The notes: generated by a model from the letters alone, not told the origin. A DNA stretch of 64,000 bases from Geomonas anaerohicana (GCF_016458305.1 NZ_JAEMHL010000004.1:1-64000); one strand, 5' to 3'; positions 25,690 through 34,628 are shown, counted from the first letter of the stretch. Program-made: numbers and translations.

Positions 25690-26760
25690 ATGCAGGATGT
25701 GTTCACACCCACCTCGTTACTGGTTACCGGTGGGGCCGGGTTCATCGGTTCCAATTTCATCAACCATTTCATGGCCGGTAACCCGGACTGCCGGGTGATC
25801 AACCTGGACCTGCTGACCTACGCCGGGAACCTGAAGAACCTGACCGCGGTGGAGGGAAACGCCAACTACCGCTTCGTCAAGGGCGACATCTGCGACGCCG
25901 ACCTGGTGGCGCGTCTGCTGGCCGAGGAGAAGGTCGATGCCGTGGCGCACTTCGCCGCCGAATCGCACGTGGACCGCTCCATCACCGGCCCCGACATCTT
26001 CGTGAGAACCAACGTGCTGGGGACCCAGACCCTCCTGGAGGCGAGCCGGCAGCATGCCGAGCAGCTTGCCGACTTCCGCTTCCTGCAGGTCTCCACCGAC
26101 GAGGTGTACGGCAGCCTCGGCCCCGAAGGGTATTTCACCGAAGAGACGCCGCTGGCGCCCAACTCGCCGTATTCCGCGAGCAAGGCCGGGGCCGATCTTT
26201 TGGTGCGGGCCTACTTCGAGACCTTTGGTCTTCCCACCCTGAATACGCGCTGCTCCAACAATTACGGTCCATATCACTTCCCCGAGAAGCTGATCCCGCT
26301 CATGATCCACAACATCCTCAAGAAGCGCTCCCTGCCCGTGTACGGCGACGGTCTCAACGTGCGCGACTGGCTGCACGTGAAGGATCACTCCGCCGCCATC
26401 GAGCGGGTGTTGAAACAGGGCAAGCCGGGAGAGATCTTCAACGTGGGCGGCAACAACGAGTGGAAGAACATCGATATCGTGAAGCTGGTCTGCGACCTGA
26501 TGGACGAGCGTCTCGGGCGTGCGGCGGGGGAGAGTCGGGAGCTGATCACCTTCGTCAAGGACCGCAAGGGGCACGACCGGCGCTACGCCATCGACGCCTC
26601 CAAGCTGAAGCGCGAGCTCTCCTGGGAGCCGAGCTACACGTTCGAGCGCGGCATCGCCGAGACCATCGACTGGTATCTGGCCAACCAGGGGTGGGTCGAA
26701 GAGGTAGTCAGCGGCGCCTACCGTGAATACTACGAGATGCAGTACGGAGCGACGGCTTAA
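25690..26760 (+). CDS. rfbB: dTDP-glucose 4,6-dehydratase
   Basis: RfbB (RmlB) converts dTDP-glucose to dTDP-4-dehydro-6-deoxyglucose, the second step of dTDP-rhamnose synthesis. The 356-residue extended SDR has the NAD-binding VTGGAGFIGSNF, the STDEVYGSLG segment with the catalytic Asp-Glu pair, and YSASKAGADL as YxxxK. GGAGG lies six bases before ATG 25690. rfbD follows after a 231-base gap filled by a repeat. rfbA and rfbC are not in the window. Confidence 0.96.
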   Translation: MQDVFTPTSLLVTGGAGFIGSNFINHFMAGNPDCRVINLDLLTYAGNLKNLTAVEGNANYRFVKGDICDADLVARLLAEEKVDAVAHFAAESHVDRSITGPDIFVRTNVLGTQTLLEASRQHAEQLADFRFLQVSTDEVYGSLGPEGYFTEETPLAPNSPYSASKAGADLLVRAYFETFGLPTLNTRCSNNYGPYHFPEKLIPLMIHNILKKRSLPVYGDGLNVRDWLHVKDHSAAIERVLKQGKPGEIFNVGGNNEWKNIDIVKLVCDLMDERLGRAAGESRELITFVKDRKGHDRRYAIDASKLKRELSWEPSYTFERGIAETIDWYLANQGWVEEVVSGAYREYYEMQYGATA

Positions 26761-26766
26761 ACGGCC

Positions 26767-26971
26767 GTTCAACGTTCAACGTTCGACGTCAGGCACAACG
26801 GCAGGGGCAAACGGCCGTTCAGGGTTCGACGTTCGACGTTAGACACATCCGCAGGTTCATATTTCATCGATGTCGGCTATTATCTTTTCTTGTTCCGCGT
26901 TCCGGAGCCGTCACGTTGCCGGTGGCCGAAGCGGCACTCCCGGCGAACGTTGAACGTTGAACCTTGAACGG
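26767..26971. repeat. Inverted array of TTCAACG heptads, copy 1 (family R6)
   Basis: The left part has GTTCAACGTTCAACGTTCGACG and a second GTTCGACGTTCGACG block; the right part has GAACGTTGAACGTTGAACC in opposite orientation. Together they could fold into a long stem that spans almost the whole rfbB-rfbD gap. A similar element is at 30611-30771. Confidence 0.8.
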
Positions 26972-26991
26972 ATTCTGCTTTTGGAGGTTTG

Positions 26992-27822
26992 ATGATTCTG
27001 GTAGTCGGCAGCAAAGGGATGCTGGGGCAGGAGTTGATGGCGCTGTACGGCGATGCGGCGCGCGGGGTCGACGTCGACGAGATCGACATCACCGACCTCG
27101 AGTCGGTGCAGCGGGTGCTGCTCACCCTGAAACCCTCCGTGGTGATCAACGCCGCCGCCTACACCGATGTGGACGGCTGCCAGTCCAACACGGAACAGGC
27201 GATGATGGTCAACAGTGAAGGGGTGGCCTTTCTGGCCATGATCAGCAAGGAGATTGGCGCCAAGCTGGTCCAGGTGAGCACGGACTACGTCTTCGACGGC
27301 AAAAAGGGTTCCCCCTACCTGGAGGACGACCTCGCGGGGCCGCTCAGCGTCTACGGAGAGTCCAAGCTGGGCGGCGAGATGAACACCTGGTTCAACCCCG
27401 ACCACCTGATCGTGCGCACCCAGTGGCTCTACGGCCACGGCGGCAAGAATTTCGTGGAGACCATGCTGAAACTGGGCGCGGAGAAGAAGGAACTGACCGT
27501 GGTGGACGACCAGATCGGCTCCCCCACCTGGACCCGGGACTTGGCCCTGGCCATCAAGGCACTGCTGGACAAGGGGTGCCAGGGGACCTACCACGCGGCC
27601 AACTCCGGGTTCGTCTCCTGGAACGGGTTCGCCAAGGAGATCTTCCGGCTGGCCGGACTCGACGTCGCCGTCCTGCCGATGACCACGGAGCAACTGAACC
27701 GCCCCGCACCGCGGCCGCTTTATTCCACCCTGGACTGCGGCAAGCTGCAGCAGGACACGGGCTTCGTGCCCCAGCCCTGGCAGGACGCGCTCAAACGCTA
27801 CCTGGAGCTCAGGCCGGCGTAA
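26992..27822 (+). CDS. rfbD: dTDP-4-dehydrorhamnose reductase
   Basis: RfbD (RmlD) performs the last, NAD(P)H-dependent step to dTDP-L-rhamnose. The 276-residue SDR protein begins MILVVGSKGMLGQEL (nucleotide-binding loop), has VQVSTDYVFDG and the catalytic YGESKLGGE. I choose ATG 26992, with GGAGG five bases upstream, over the TTG immediately before it. It lies downstream of rfbB and upstream of a GDP-mannose-type cupin. Confidence 0.95.
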   Translation: MILVVGSKGMLGQELMALYGDAARGVDVDEIDITDLESVQRVLLTLKPSVVINAAAYTDVDGCQSNTEQAMMVNSEGVAFLAMISKEIGAKLVQVSTDYVFDGKKGSPYLEDDLAGPLSVYGESKLGGEMNTWFNPDHLIVRTQWLYGHGGKNFVETMLKLGAEKKELTVVDDQIGSPTWTRDLALAIKALLDKGCQGTYHAANSGFVSWNGFAKEIFRLAGLDVAVLPMTTEQLNRPAPRPLYSTLDCGKLQQDTGFVPQPWQDALKRYLELRPA

Positions 27823-27832
27823 TCCCGAAGGC

Positions 27833-27857
27833 GGGCGAATGATTATTCGCCCCTACA
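27833..27857. repeat. Partial R1 palindrome
   Basis: GGGCGAAT, loop GATT and ATTCGCCCCTACA: the reverse complement of the family member at 10023-10052 with the left arm shortened. A GC-rich hairpin CCCTCCCGCAAGGGGAGGG follows. Confidence 0.75.
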
Positions 27858-27930
27858 TTGCCCCTCCCCCTCCCGCAAGGGGAGGGGGGACCTGGCGTGA
27901 AACGGTATCAACAACTACACGGAGGCCATC

Positions 27931-28323
27931 ATGGAGCGCGGAGAGCGTCCCTGGGGAACATACACCGTCCTGGACGAGCACAACGGCTATAAGATCAAGC
28001 GCATCGAGGTGATGCCGGGCCAGAGGCTTTCGCTGCAGATGCACCATCACCGCAGCGAGCACTGGATCGTGGTCTCCGGTACGGCAAAGGTCACCTGCGG
28101 GGAGGACGTGAAGATCGTCAACATCAACGAGTCGACCTTTATCCCCATCGGATCGACGCACCGCCTGGAGAACCCCGGCGTGATCCCGCTGGTGATCATC
28201 GAGGTGCAAAGCGGCGAGTACCTGGGCGAGGACGACATCGTCCGCTTCCAGGACGACTACCATCGCGTCGAGGCCCCCGGTGCGGAGAGCGCCGTCGAGG
28301 CGGCCGTGGAGCCTGTCGTATAA
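27931..28323 (+). CDS. Mannose-6-phosphate isomerase type II cupin domain protein
   Basis: A 130-residue single-domain cupin that corresponds to the C-terminal isomerase domain of bifunctional ManC/AlgA proteins (PF01050). It shows [20 protein letters not shown], then [22 protein letters not shown] with the metal-binding histidines, and [14 protein letters not shown]. It probably interconverts fructose-6-phosphate and mannose-6-phosphate. The guanylyltransferase half is a separate gene at 29532, with nhaA between them. The nhaA start codon directly abuts its stop codon. Confidence 0.88.
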   Translation: MERGERPWGTYTVLDEHNGYKIKRIEVMPGQRLSLQMHHHRSEHWIVVSGTAKVTCGEDVKIVNINESTFIPIGSTHRLENPGVIPLVIIEVQSGEYLGEDDIVRFQDDYHRVEAPGAESAVEAAVEPVV

Positions 28324-29475
28324 ATGAATAAACCTCTGAGCCTGCTCAGGGAGTTCTCGGTTCCCCTGGCGGCCGGCGTCATTGCCGCGCTCTTCTGGGC
28401 CAACCTGGCCCCGGAGCAGTACCACCACTTCCTGCACGACCCGCTTTTCGCGGGTCTTTCTGTTCACTTCGTCACCAACGACCTGTTCATGGCGTTCTTC
28501 TTCGGCATCGCCGCCGTCGAGATCACCCAGAGCTGTCTGCCGGGGGGCGACCTGCACCCCTTGCGGCGCGCCCTCAACCCGCTTTTGGCCACGGTGGGGG
28601 GCATCCTGGGGCCGGTCGTGCTCTACCTGCTGCTGAACAAGGCCTTCGGCGATCCGTCGCTGTACCACGGCTGGGGCATCCCGACGGCGACCGACATCGC
28701 GCTCGCCTGGCTCGCCGCACGGTTCATCTTCGGCAAGGGGCACCCGGCCATCTCGTTCCTGCTCCTGTTGGCCATAGCCGACGATGCGGTGGGGCTGGTC
28801 ATCATAGCCCTCTTCTACGGTGACCCGCTTGTCCCGGTGCAGCCCCAATGGCTGCTGCTGTGCGGCGCCGCGCTGGCCCTTTGCTGGCTCTTGCGCCGCG
28901 CCCGTGTCGTCAATTACTGGCCCTATCTCGTCTTCGGGGGGACGCTGAGCTGGTTCGGGCTGCACGAGGCCCGCCTGCACCCCGCGTTGGCGCTGGCCCT
29001 GGTGGTGCCGCTCCTGCCGCACCCGCCGGTGGAGAAACGCCACATGTTCGACATCGACCCCGACGACCTCACGCCGCTGTCGCGCTTCGAGCATGACTGG
29101 AAACTGTTCGTCGACCTGGGGCTGTTCGTGTTCGGGCTGGTCAACGCCGGCGTCGCTTTCGGTTCCGTCGGCGCCGCCACCTGGCTGGTGCTGGCCTCGC
29201 TGATCTGCGGCAAGGTGATCGGCATCGTCGGGTTCGGGCTGCTGGGGAGTAAGCTTGGTTTCCCGCTCCCCATCGGACTGGGGGTGAGGGAACTCTGCGC
29301 CACCGGCCTGGTCGCCGGGATCGGTTTCACCGTGGCGCTTTTCGTCGCCGGAGAGGCGTTTCCGGATTCCGAAGCCGGTTCGTCCGCCAAGATGGGGGCC
29401 ATGCTGAGCCTGTTCGCCTTTGTGCCCGCGGCACTGGTGATGAAATTGCGCCGCACCCGGCAGGGAGGCGCGTAG
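28324..29475 (+). CDS. nhaA: NhaA-type Na+/H+ antiporter
   Basis: A 383-residue integral membrane antiporter that expels sodium in exchange for protons. The family's ion-binding pair of aspartates is seen in FLLLLAIADDAVGLVIIALF, and IPTATDIALAWL is the conserved helix IV segment. About eleven to twelve hydrophobic segments are visible. The start codon follows the cupin stop codon with no gap, so it is cotranscribed with sugar-nucleotide genes although the functions are unrelated. manC begins 56 bases after its stop. Confidence 0.93.
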   Translation: MNKPLSLLREFSVPLAAGVIAALFWANLAPEQYHHFLHDPLFAGLSVHFVTNDLFMAFFFGIAAVEITQSCLPGGDLHPLRRALNPLLATVGGILGPVVLYLLLNKAFGDPSLYHGWGIPTATDIALAWLAARFIFGKGHPAISFLLLLAIADDAVGLVIIALFYGDPLVPVQPQWLLLCGAALALCWLLRRARVVNYWPYLVFGGTLSWFGLHEARLHPALALALVVPLLPHPPVEKRHMFDIDPDDLTPLSRFEHDWKLFVDLGLFVFGLVNAGVAFGSVGAATWLVLASLICGKVIGIVGFGLLGSKLGFPLPIGLGVRELCATGLVAGIGFTVALFVAGEAFPDSEAGSSAKMGAMLSLFAFVPAALVMKLRRTRQGGA

Positions 29476-29531
29476 CCTCGTTGTTTCTTCCCCCTCCTTT
29501 GGCGGGGATCTTTGCAGAGCTGGAGGAAACC

Positions 29532-30605
29532 ATGTACATCGTCATCCTGGCCGGGGGCTCCGGCACCAGGTTCTGGCCGCTCTCCCGCAAGAGCACCCCG
29601 AAGCAACTCATGTCCGTCTTCGGCGGCAAGTCCATGCTGCAAAGGACGGTGGAACGCGTCCTGCCGCTGGATCCCAAGCGGGTAATGGTGATCACCAACG
29701 CCCTGCAGGCGGCGGAGACCAGGAACCAGTTGTCCTACATCGAGGGGGTTCCGGTCGACGTGATCGAGGAGCCGGTGGGGCGCAACACGGCGCCTGCCAT
29801 CGGTCTGGCCGCATCCATCATCGCCCGCTTCGATCCGGACGGGATCATGGTGGTGCTTCCCGCCGACCACTACATCGTCGACGAGGAAACTTTCCGGGCC
29901 ACCCTGACGGCTGCCCGGTCGGTGGCGGTGAGCGGGGCGCTGGTGACCCTCGGCATCACCCCGACCCGGCCCGAGACCGGCTACGGCTACATCGAGGCCT
30001 CCCGGCCGTCCGATTCGGGTGCGGCGCCGGTGCAGCGCTTCGTGGAAAAGCCCAACCTGGAGCGTGCCCTGGAGTTTCTGGCCACCGGGCGTTTTTACTG
30101 GAACAGCGGCATGTTCGTCTGGGGAGCGTGCGCCATCCTGGACCAGATCGCGCAGCACATGCCCGAGCTCTCCCTCGCCCTGGCCAAGCTCAGCTTCGAG
30201 TCCGACGTCTGGGAGCTCTCCGATCTGAAGCCCCAGATTGCCGACATCTACGGCGGCATCAAGGGGGAGTCGATCGACTTCGGGGTGATGGAGAAGGCCA
30301 AGGATGTGCAGGTGCTGCCCGCCTCGTTCGGCTGGAGCGATGTGGGGAGTTGGAGCGCCTTGCCCGAGGTGATGGAGGCCGATGCGGCGGGGCACGTGGT
30401 GATCAACTCCACTGGTGCCGTGTCCGTCGGGGCCAAGGAGTGTCTTGCCTACGGCAACGGTAAAATGGTAGCCTTTGTCGGCGTGAACGACCTGATCGTG
30501 GTCGACACCCCCGATGCCCTGCTGGTCTGCTCAAAAGAGGCTGCCCAGGACGTGAAGAAAGTGGTCGAGGAACTGGAGCGGCAGGGGAAGCTGGAACTGC
30601 TTTAA
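29532..30605 (+). CDS. manC: Mannose-1-phosphate guanylyltransferase
   Basis: ManC makes GDP-mannose from mannose-1-phosphate and GTP. The 357-residue protein has the nucleotidyltransferase signature ILAGGSGTRFWPLSRKSTPKQ, EEPVGRNTAPAIGLAA and FVEKPNLERALEFL. It lacks the C-terminal cupin (isomerase) domain of bifunctional homologues; that domain is encoded separately at 27931-28323. I start at ATG 29532, with TGGAGGAA upstream, instead of the in-frame position 29481. Confidence 0.94.
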   Translation: MYIVILAGGSGTRFWPLSRKSTPKQLMSVFGGKSMLQRTVERVLPLDPKRVMVITNALQAAETRNQLSYIEGVPVDVIEEPVGRNTAPAIGLAASIIARFDPDGIMVVLPADHYIVDEETFRATLTAARSVAVSGALVTLGITPTRPETGYGYIEASRPSDSGAAPVQRFVEKPNLERALEFLATGRFYWNSGMFVWGACAILDQIAQHMPELSLALAKLSFESDVWELSDLKPQIADIYGGIKGESIDFGVMEKAKDVQVLPASFGWSDVGSWSALPEVMEADAAGHVVINSTGAVSVGAKECLAYGNGKMVAFVGVNDLIVVDTPDALLVCSKEAAQDVKKVVEELERQGKLELL

Positions 30606-30610
30606 AACCG

Positions 30611-30771
30611 GTTCAACGTTCAAGGTTCAACGTTACCCACTTCCCCTGCGGGCACCCTACTCGCTACGGCACACTGGTCACTCCGGCACTCGTGGAAATG
30701 TACCCATGCCGCCACGTCGGGCTTGGCCGTAGGGAGAAAGGTATCGAACGTTGAACGTTGAACGTCGAACG
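30611..30771. repeat. Inverted array of TTCAACG heptads, copy 2 (family R6)
   Basis: GTTCAACGTTCAAGGTTCAACG on the left and GAACGTTGAACGTTGAACGTCGAAC on the right enclose about 100 bases that contain no gene. The element fills the manC-aor gap, as copy 1 fills the rfbB-rfbD gap. Confidence 0.8.
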
Positions 30772-30786
30772 GATGTTGAGGTTTCT

Positions 30787-32526
30787 ATGTTTGGCTGGAC
30801 CGGAAAGTTGCTGCATGTCGATCTCACCCGCGGCACCTGCGAGCGCAGGGAGATCCCCACTGATATCCTGCATGCCTACCTGGGGGGACGCGGGTTGGGC
30901 GTCCGGCTCATGCGCGACTACTTCCGCCTCGGCCCCTTCGAGCCGGACCTGCCGCTCATCTTCGCCGTCGGCCCACTGTGCGGCACCAACTCCCCCACCG
31001 CGGCCCGCCTCTCCTGCGTCTCGCGGTCGCCGCTCACCGGAACCATCTACGACTGCTCGGCCGGGGGACGCTTCGCCTGGCGCATGAAAGCGGCCGGCCT
31101 CGATGCCGTATTCATCACCGGCAAGAGCGCCGAGCCGGTCTTTCTCTCCATCGATCCCGCACGGGATGAGCTGCATCCGGCCCAGTCGCTGTGGGGCAAG
31201 GGGGTAAAAGAGACGGTCGCAGCCCTCAGCGGGCGCGGCTCGGTCACCACCATCGGCCCCGCCGGGGAAAACGGCGTCCTCTATGCCAACATCATGATGG
31301 GGGAGGGGAACTCCATCGGCCGCGGCGGCCTGGGCGCCGTCATGGGTGCCAAGGGACTGAAGGCGATCACCGCGCAGGGGGACGGCGTGACCGGCGTCGC
31401 CGACAAGGAGCGCTTCGACGCCGCCCGCGGCGACGTCATGCGCCTGTTCCGGGCCTCCCCGGTCATTTTCGGGGAGCTGGGCATCGCCGAGTACGGCACT
31501 CCGGCACTGGTCGACCTGATGGCGCAGCGGCGCATGGCTCCCACCGAGAATTTCCGCTCCACCTTCTTTGCCGACTCAGGCAATTACTCCGGCCCTGCCA
31601 TCCGCAAGGAGTGCGGCGCCAAGAAGGAAGGGTGCTACGGTTGCCCCATCCAGTGCAAGAAGGCCAGTGCCGCCGGTGAGCCGCTGCCGGAATACGAAAC
31701 GGTGAACCATTTCGGCGCCCTGAACGGCATCTCCAACCTGCATGCCATCGTCAAGGCCAACTCCCTGTGCAACGAACTGGGGCTCGACACCATCTCCGCC
31801 GCGGCAACCTTGTCCGCCTTCGGCGAGGCGCGCGGACGCTTCCCGGATGCTGCCGAGGTGGCGAGCCTGCTTGCCGACATCGCCTACCGGCACGACCAGG
31901 GCGAACTTTTGAGCCTTGGCTCGCGGCGCATGGCGGAGGTCCTGGGTAAGCCAGAGCTTTCCATGAGTGTGAAATCCCTGGAGCTGCCCGCTTACGACCC
32001 GCGCGGCGCCTACGGCATGGCCCTCGCCTACGTCACCTCCAACCGCGGCGGCTGCCATTTGCGCGCCTATCCTATTTCGCACGAGATCTTGAGAAAGCCG
32101 GTCCCCACCGACCGCTTCTCCTTCTCCGGCAAGGCCCGCATCATCAAGATCGCCGAAGACGTCAACGCGGCGGTCGATTCCCTGGTCGCCTGCAAGTTCG
32201 CCTTCTTCGGTGCGACCCTTGAGGAGTACGGGGAGCTCCTCTCCGCGGTGACCGGCGTGGAGTACGGGCCGGAGTCGCTGAAGGCCATCGGCGAGCGCAT
32301 CTACCTCACCGAGCGCTTCTACAACTGCGCGAACGGCTTCGACCGCAGCCAAGATACGCTGCCGCGCCGGTTCTTCGAGGAGGCGGGGAGTGCCGGCGAA
32401 GGTATCGACGTCCCCCCCATCGATCGTGCCCGCTTCGACGAGGAACTGCAGAAGTACTACCGCATCCGCGGCCTGGACGAGAACGGACGTTTCGGCGACT
32501 GCAACCTCCTCGACGAGCTGCCCTGA
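30787..32526 (+). CDS. Tungsten-type aldehyde:ferredoxin oxidoreductase
   Basis: AOR-family enzymes oxidise aldehydes to acids with a tungstopterin cofactor and ferredoxin. The 579-residue protein opens with FGWTGKLLHVDLTRG and has YLGGRGLGVRLM. The [4Fe-4S] ligands are visible as C283, C286 and C290 (CYGCPIQC), with the fourth ligand C514 in RFYNCANGF. It starts at ATG 30787, after GAGG; a longer in-frame start at 30751 falls in a repeat. A class II aldolase gene lies downstream after a two-gene insertion, and may act on a related carbonyl compound. The true substrate is unknown. Confidence 0.92.
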   Translation: MFGWTGKLLHVDLTRGTCERREIPTDILHAYLGGRGLGVRLMRDYFRLGPFEPDLPLIFAVGPLCGTNSPTAARLSCVSRSPLTGTIYDCSAGGRFAWRMKAAGLDAVFITGKSAEPVFLSIDPARDELHPAQSLWGKGVKETVAALSGRGSVTTIGPAGENGVLYANIMMGEGNSIGRGGLGAVMGAKGLKAITAQGDGVTGVADKERFDAARGDVMRLFRASPVIFGELGIAEYGTPALVDLMAQRRMAPTENFRSTFFADSGNYSGPAIRKECGAKKEGCYGCPIQCKKASAAGEPLPEYETVNHFGALNGISNLHAIVKANSLCNELGLDTISAAATLSAFGEARGRFPDAAEVASLLADIAYRHDQGELLSLGSRRMAEVLGKPELSMSVKSLELPAYDPRGAYGMALAYVTSNRGGCHLRAYPISHEILRKPVPTDRFSFSGKARIIKIAEDVNAAVDSLVACKFAFFGATLEEYGELLSAVTGVEYGPESLKAIGERIYLTERFYNCANGFDRSQDTLPRRFFEEAGSAGEGIDVPPIDRARFDEELQKYYRIRGLDENGRFGDCNLLDELP

Positions 32527-32545
32527 TCGGGGCCAAGGGAGCAAT

Positions 32546-33097
32546 TTGGACTTCAGAGCTGTTACACGAAAACTCGTTGCAGAATTCTCGCAGCAAGGGA
32601 TCGCCTACGGTCTCATCGGCGGGTACGCTGTGGGGTTGTGGGGTGTACCTCGCGGGACTGTGGATATGGACTTTTTAGTCCGCCTCGTCGACCTGCCAAA
32701 GGTTCAGCGGATCATGGAGTCAACCGGCTACGAGGTGCGCTTTTCATCGGAGAACGTGACACAGTACCAGTCGAAAGACGGGATTTTCGGCGAGATCGAT
32801 TTTCTGCACGCCTTCCGGGCAGCATCGCTGGCTATGTTGCAGCGCACCGCGACGAAGTCACTTTTCCAGGAAGGAGTGTCCATACAGGTGTTGATCCCGG
32901 AGGATCTGATTGGGCTGAAGGTGCAGGCTTTTGCCAATGATGGGACACGTGAGGCCCTCGATATGTACGACATCGAGACGCTTATGAAGATACATCATGC
33001 GACTATGGACTGGGAACTGGTCGGGTCCTATTTCGAGGTGTTTGACAACCTCCCGCTTTTTGAGTCACTGAAAAGGAAATACCATGCGGCTGAGTGA
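32546..33097 (+). CDS. AbiEii/DUF6036-like nucleotidyltransferase fold protein
   Basis: A 183-residue protein with the minimal nucleotidyltransferase pattern GGYAVGLWGVPRGTVDMDFL: a GG loop followed by DxD. Families with this core include type IV toxins (AbiEii-like) and uncharacterised nucleotidyltransferases. The best start is TTG at 32546, with AAGGGAG upstream; no ATG fits without overlapping the aor gene. It begins 19 bases after aor and overlaps the next small gene by 14 bases. The pair could be a toxin-antitoxin module, but no member is recognised with certainty. Confidence 0.7.
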   Translation: MDFRAVTRKLVAEFSQQGIAYGLIGGYAVGLWGVPRGTVDMDFLVRLVDLPKVQRIMESTGYEVRFSSENVTQYQSKDGIFGEIDFLHAFRAASLAMLQRTATKSLFQEGVSIQVLIPEDLIGLKVQAFANDGTREALDMYDIETLMKIHHATMDWELVGSYFEVFDNLPLFESLKRKYHAAE

Positions 33098-33308
33098 GAA
33101 GGAGCGAGAGGAATTGCGGGCACTTTCCAAGTCCGATGCACTGCGCCGGGACATGGCCCATGTTGCGGCGACCCGACATAACCCGCTTGTTGTTGACGGT
33201 GTCATTGACCCTGATCGTGTCGTTGAATTTCTGACGCAGTACAACGAGTTCCTCAATCACCCTTTCAAGGTTCCTCGGCCGTTCATCGAAACCAACATGA
33301 AGCTGTGA
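33084..33308 (+). CDS. Small protein of unknown function paired with nucleotidyltransferase
   Basis: A 74-residue charged protein (MRLSEKEREELRALSK...), probably helical at the N-terminus, with a C-terminal segment ending PRPFIETNMKL. It overlaps the nucleotidyltransferase gene by 14 bases and ends 3 bases before the aldolase gene. AGGAAA precedes its ATG. The size, charge and overlap would suit an antitoxin or accessory partner. I do not recognise a domain. Confidence 0.65.
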   Translation: MRLSEKEREELRALSKSDALRRDMAHVAATRHNPLVVDGVIDPDRVVEFLTQYNEFLNHPFKVPRPFIETNMKL

Positions 33309-33311
33309 GAT

Positions 33312-34481
33312 ATGCGAGACCAGATCAGTAAATATACCGGCAAGCTCCTTGCCGACCGCTCGGCCTGTGCCGACGGCATCGCCTTCGCGGCGCAGGACGA
33401 CGTCCTGATCACGGCCGGTGCCCCCGAATTGGCCACACTGGCCGGCGGCACGCTGTCGCGCCTGAACTCGCTGGCGCTCGTGGCCGCGCGCCCGACGCTT
33501 CCCTTTGCCGACTTCCTGGTGGCACGGGCCGGGCAGGGGGAGGAGTGCATCGTGCCGCAGGATACCGAGACCCGGACCTTCCTGCACGACATACCTTTCC
33601 TGCGCCGCCAGGATCTCTCCGGCGACCCAGCTCCCATCCTCGCCAAGATGCTCGGCAACAGGAAAGGGGTCATCGTCGAGGGGGTCGGCATCGTCGCCGT
33701 CGGCGCCATCACCGTGGAGCAGGCCTTCATCAACTACTGCTCCGTGTTCCATTCCACCTTCGTGAAGTACCTGCAGGATGTGCTGGTCGAGGGGTTCTGC
33801 CTTCCGGGCGAGCGTGAGGCGTTCGACTCCTTCCGCAGGGACTGGCTGAGGCCGCTTTCCGCATCGGGGCTCGACTTCATCGGCACCCTCTCCCTGGAGA
33901 AGGAAGAGATTCTGGCCGAGATCGAGCGGGTGGGGCGCTACACCGTGGAGCGGGGGCTGGTGGATTCCTTCTTCGGCAACATCTCCGCGGTGGCCGGCGA
34001 GCGGATCTACATCTCGCAGACCGCGGCGAGCCTCGACGAATTGAAGGGGTGCATCGACCCCGTTCCCGCCGACAACTCCTCCACCACCGGGATCACCGCC
34101 TCCAGCGAACTCCTGGCGCACCGCAAGATCTACGAGCAGACCGGCGCCCGCGTCATCCTGCACGGGCACCCCAAGTTTTCCGTGGTGATGAGCATGCTCT
34201 GCGACAAGAAGAAGGAATGTGCCATCAAGGATTGCTGGAAGGACTGCCCCCACGTGCGGGAGTTGGGGGGGACGCCGGTCGTCGCCGGCGAGATCGGGGC
34301 CGGCGGGCTAGCCAAGCGGGTGCCGCCGGTGATCGGCGCCAGCGGTTCCGCCATCGTCTACGGCCACGGCGTCTTCACGCTGGGGCGGCGAGGCTTCGGC
34401 GAGGCGTTCAGGGCCTTGGTCGACGTGGAGAATTTCTGCCGAGAAGAATACTTCCGGCAGGTGGACGGGATAAAGGCGTAA
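33312..34481 (+). CDS. Class II aldolase/adducin-family protein
   Basis: A 389-residue protein. The C-terminal half (about residues 205-389) is a class II aldolase domain with the zinc-binding HGHPKFS and the later YGHGVF; SSTTGITASSELLAHRKIYE is the expected substrate-phosphate region. The N-terminal ~190 residues look like a second, degenerate alpha/beta domain. Such proteins cleave or epimerise sugar phosphates. It follows the nucleotidyltransferase pair by 3 bases and aor beyond that, so it belongs to one transcript. Substrate unknown. Confidence 0.83.
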   Translation: MRDQISKYTGKLLADRSACADGIAFAAQDDVLITAGAPELATLAGGTLSRLNSLALVAARPTLPFADFLVARAGQGEECIVPQDTETRTFLHDIPFLRRQDLSGDPAPILAKMLGNRKGVIVEGVGIVAVGAITVEQAFINYCSVFHSTFVKYLQDVLVEGFCLPGEREAFDSFRRDWLRPLSASGLDFIGTLSLEKEEILAEIERVGRYTVERGLVDSFFGNISAVAGERIYISQTAASLDELKGCIDPVPADNSSTTGITASSELLAHRKIYEQTGARVILHGHPKFSVVMSMLCDKKKECAIKDCWKDCPHVRELGGTPVVAGEIGAGGLAKRVPPVIGASGSAIVYGHGVFTLGRRGFGEAFRALVDVENFCREEYFRQVDGIKA

Positions 34482-34489
34482 AAGCCGCT

Positions 34490-34592
34490 AACGCAAAGGC
34501 GCAAAGGTGCTAAGACGCAGAGGGACTTCAGGTTTTAAACCCGTTGTACGTCTGTTTTTCTTCGCGCCTCCGCGGCTTTGCGTCTTTGCGTT
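34490..34592. repeat. Inverted repeat of CGCAAAG-type units, copy 1 (family R7)
   Basis: AACGCAAAGGCGCAAAGGTG on the left and CTTTGCGTCTTTGCGTT on the right face each other around a centre with TTTTAAACCC. Related elements: 46033-46133 and 62951-63062. Confidence 0.8.
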
Positions 34593-34628
34593 GAAGCTTT
34601 TGACGGTTTTCGGTTTTTAGGAGGATGT

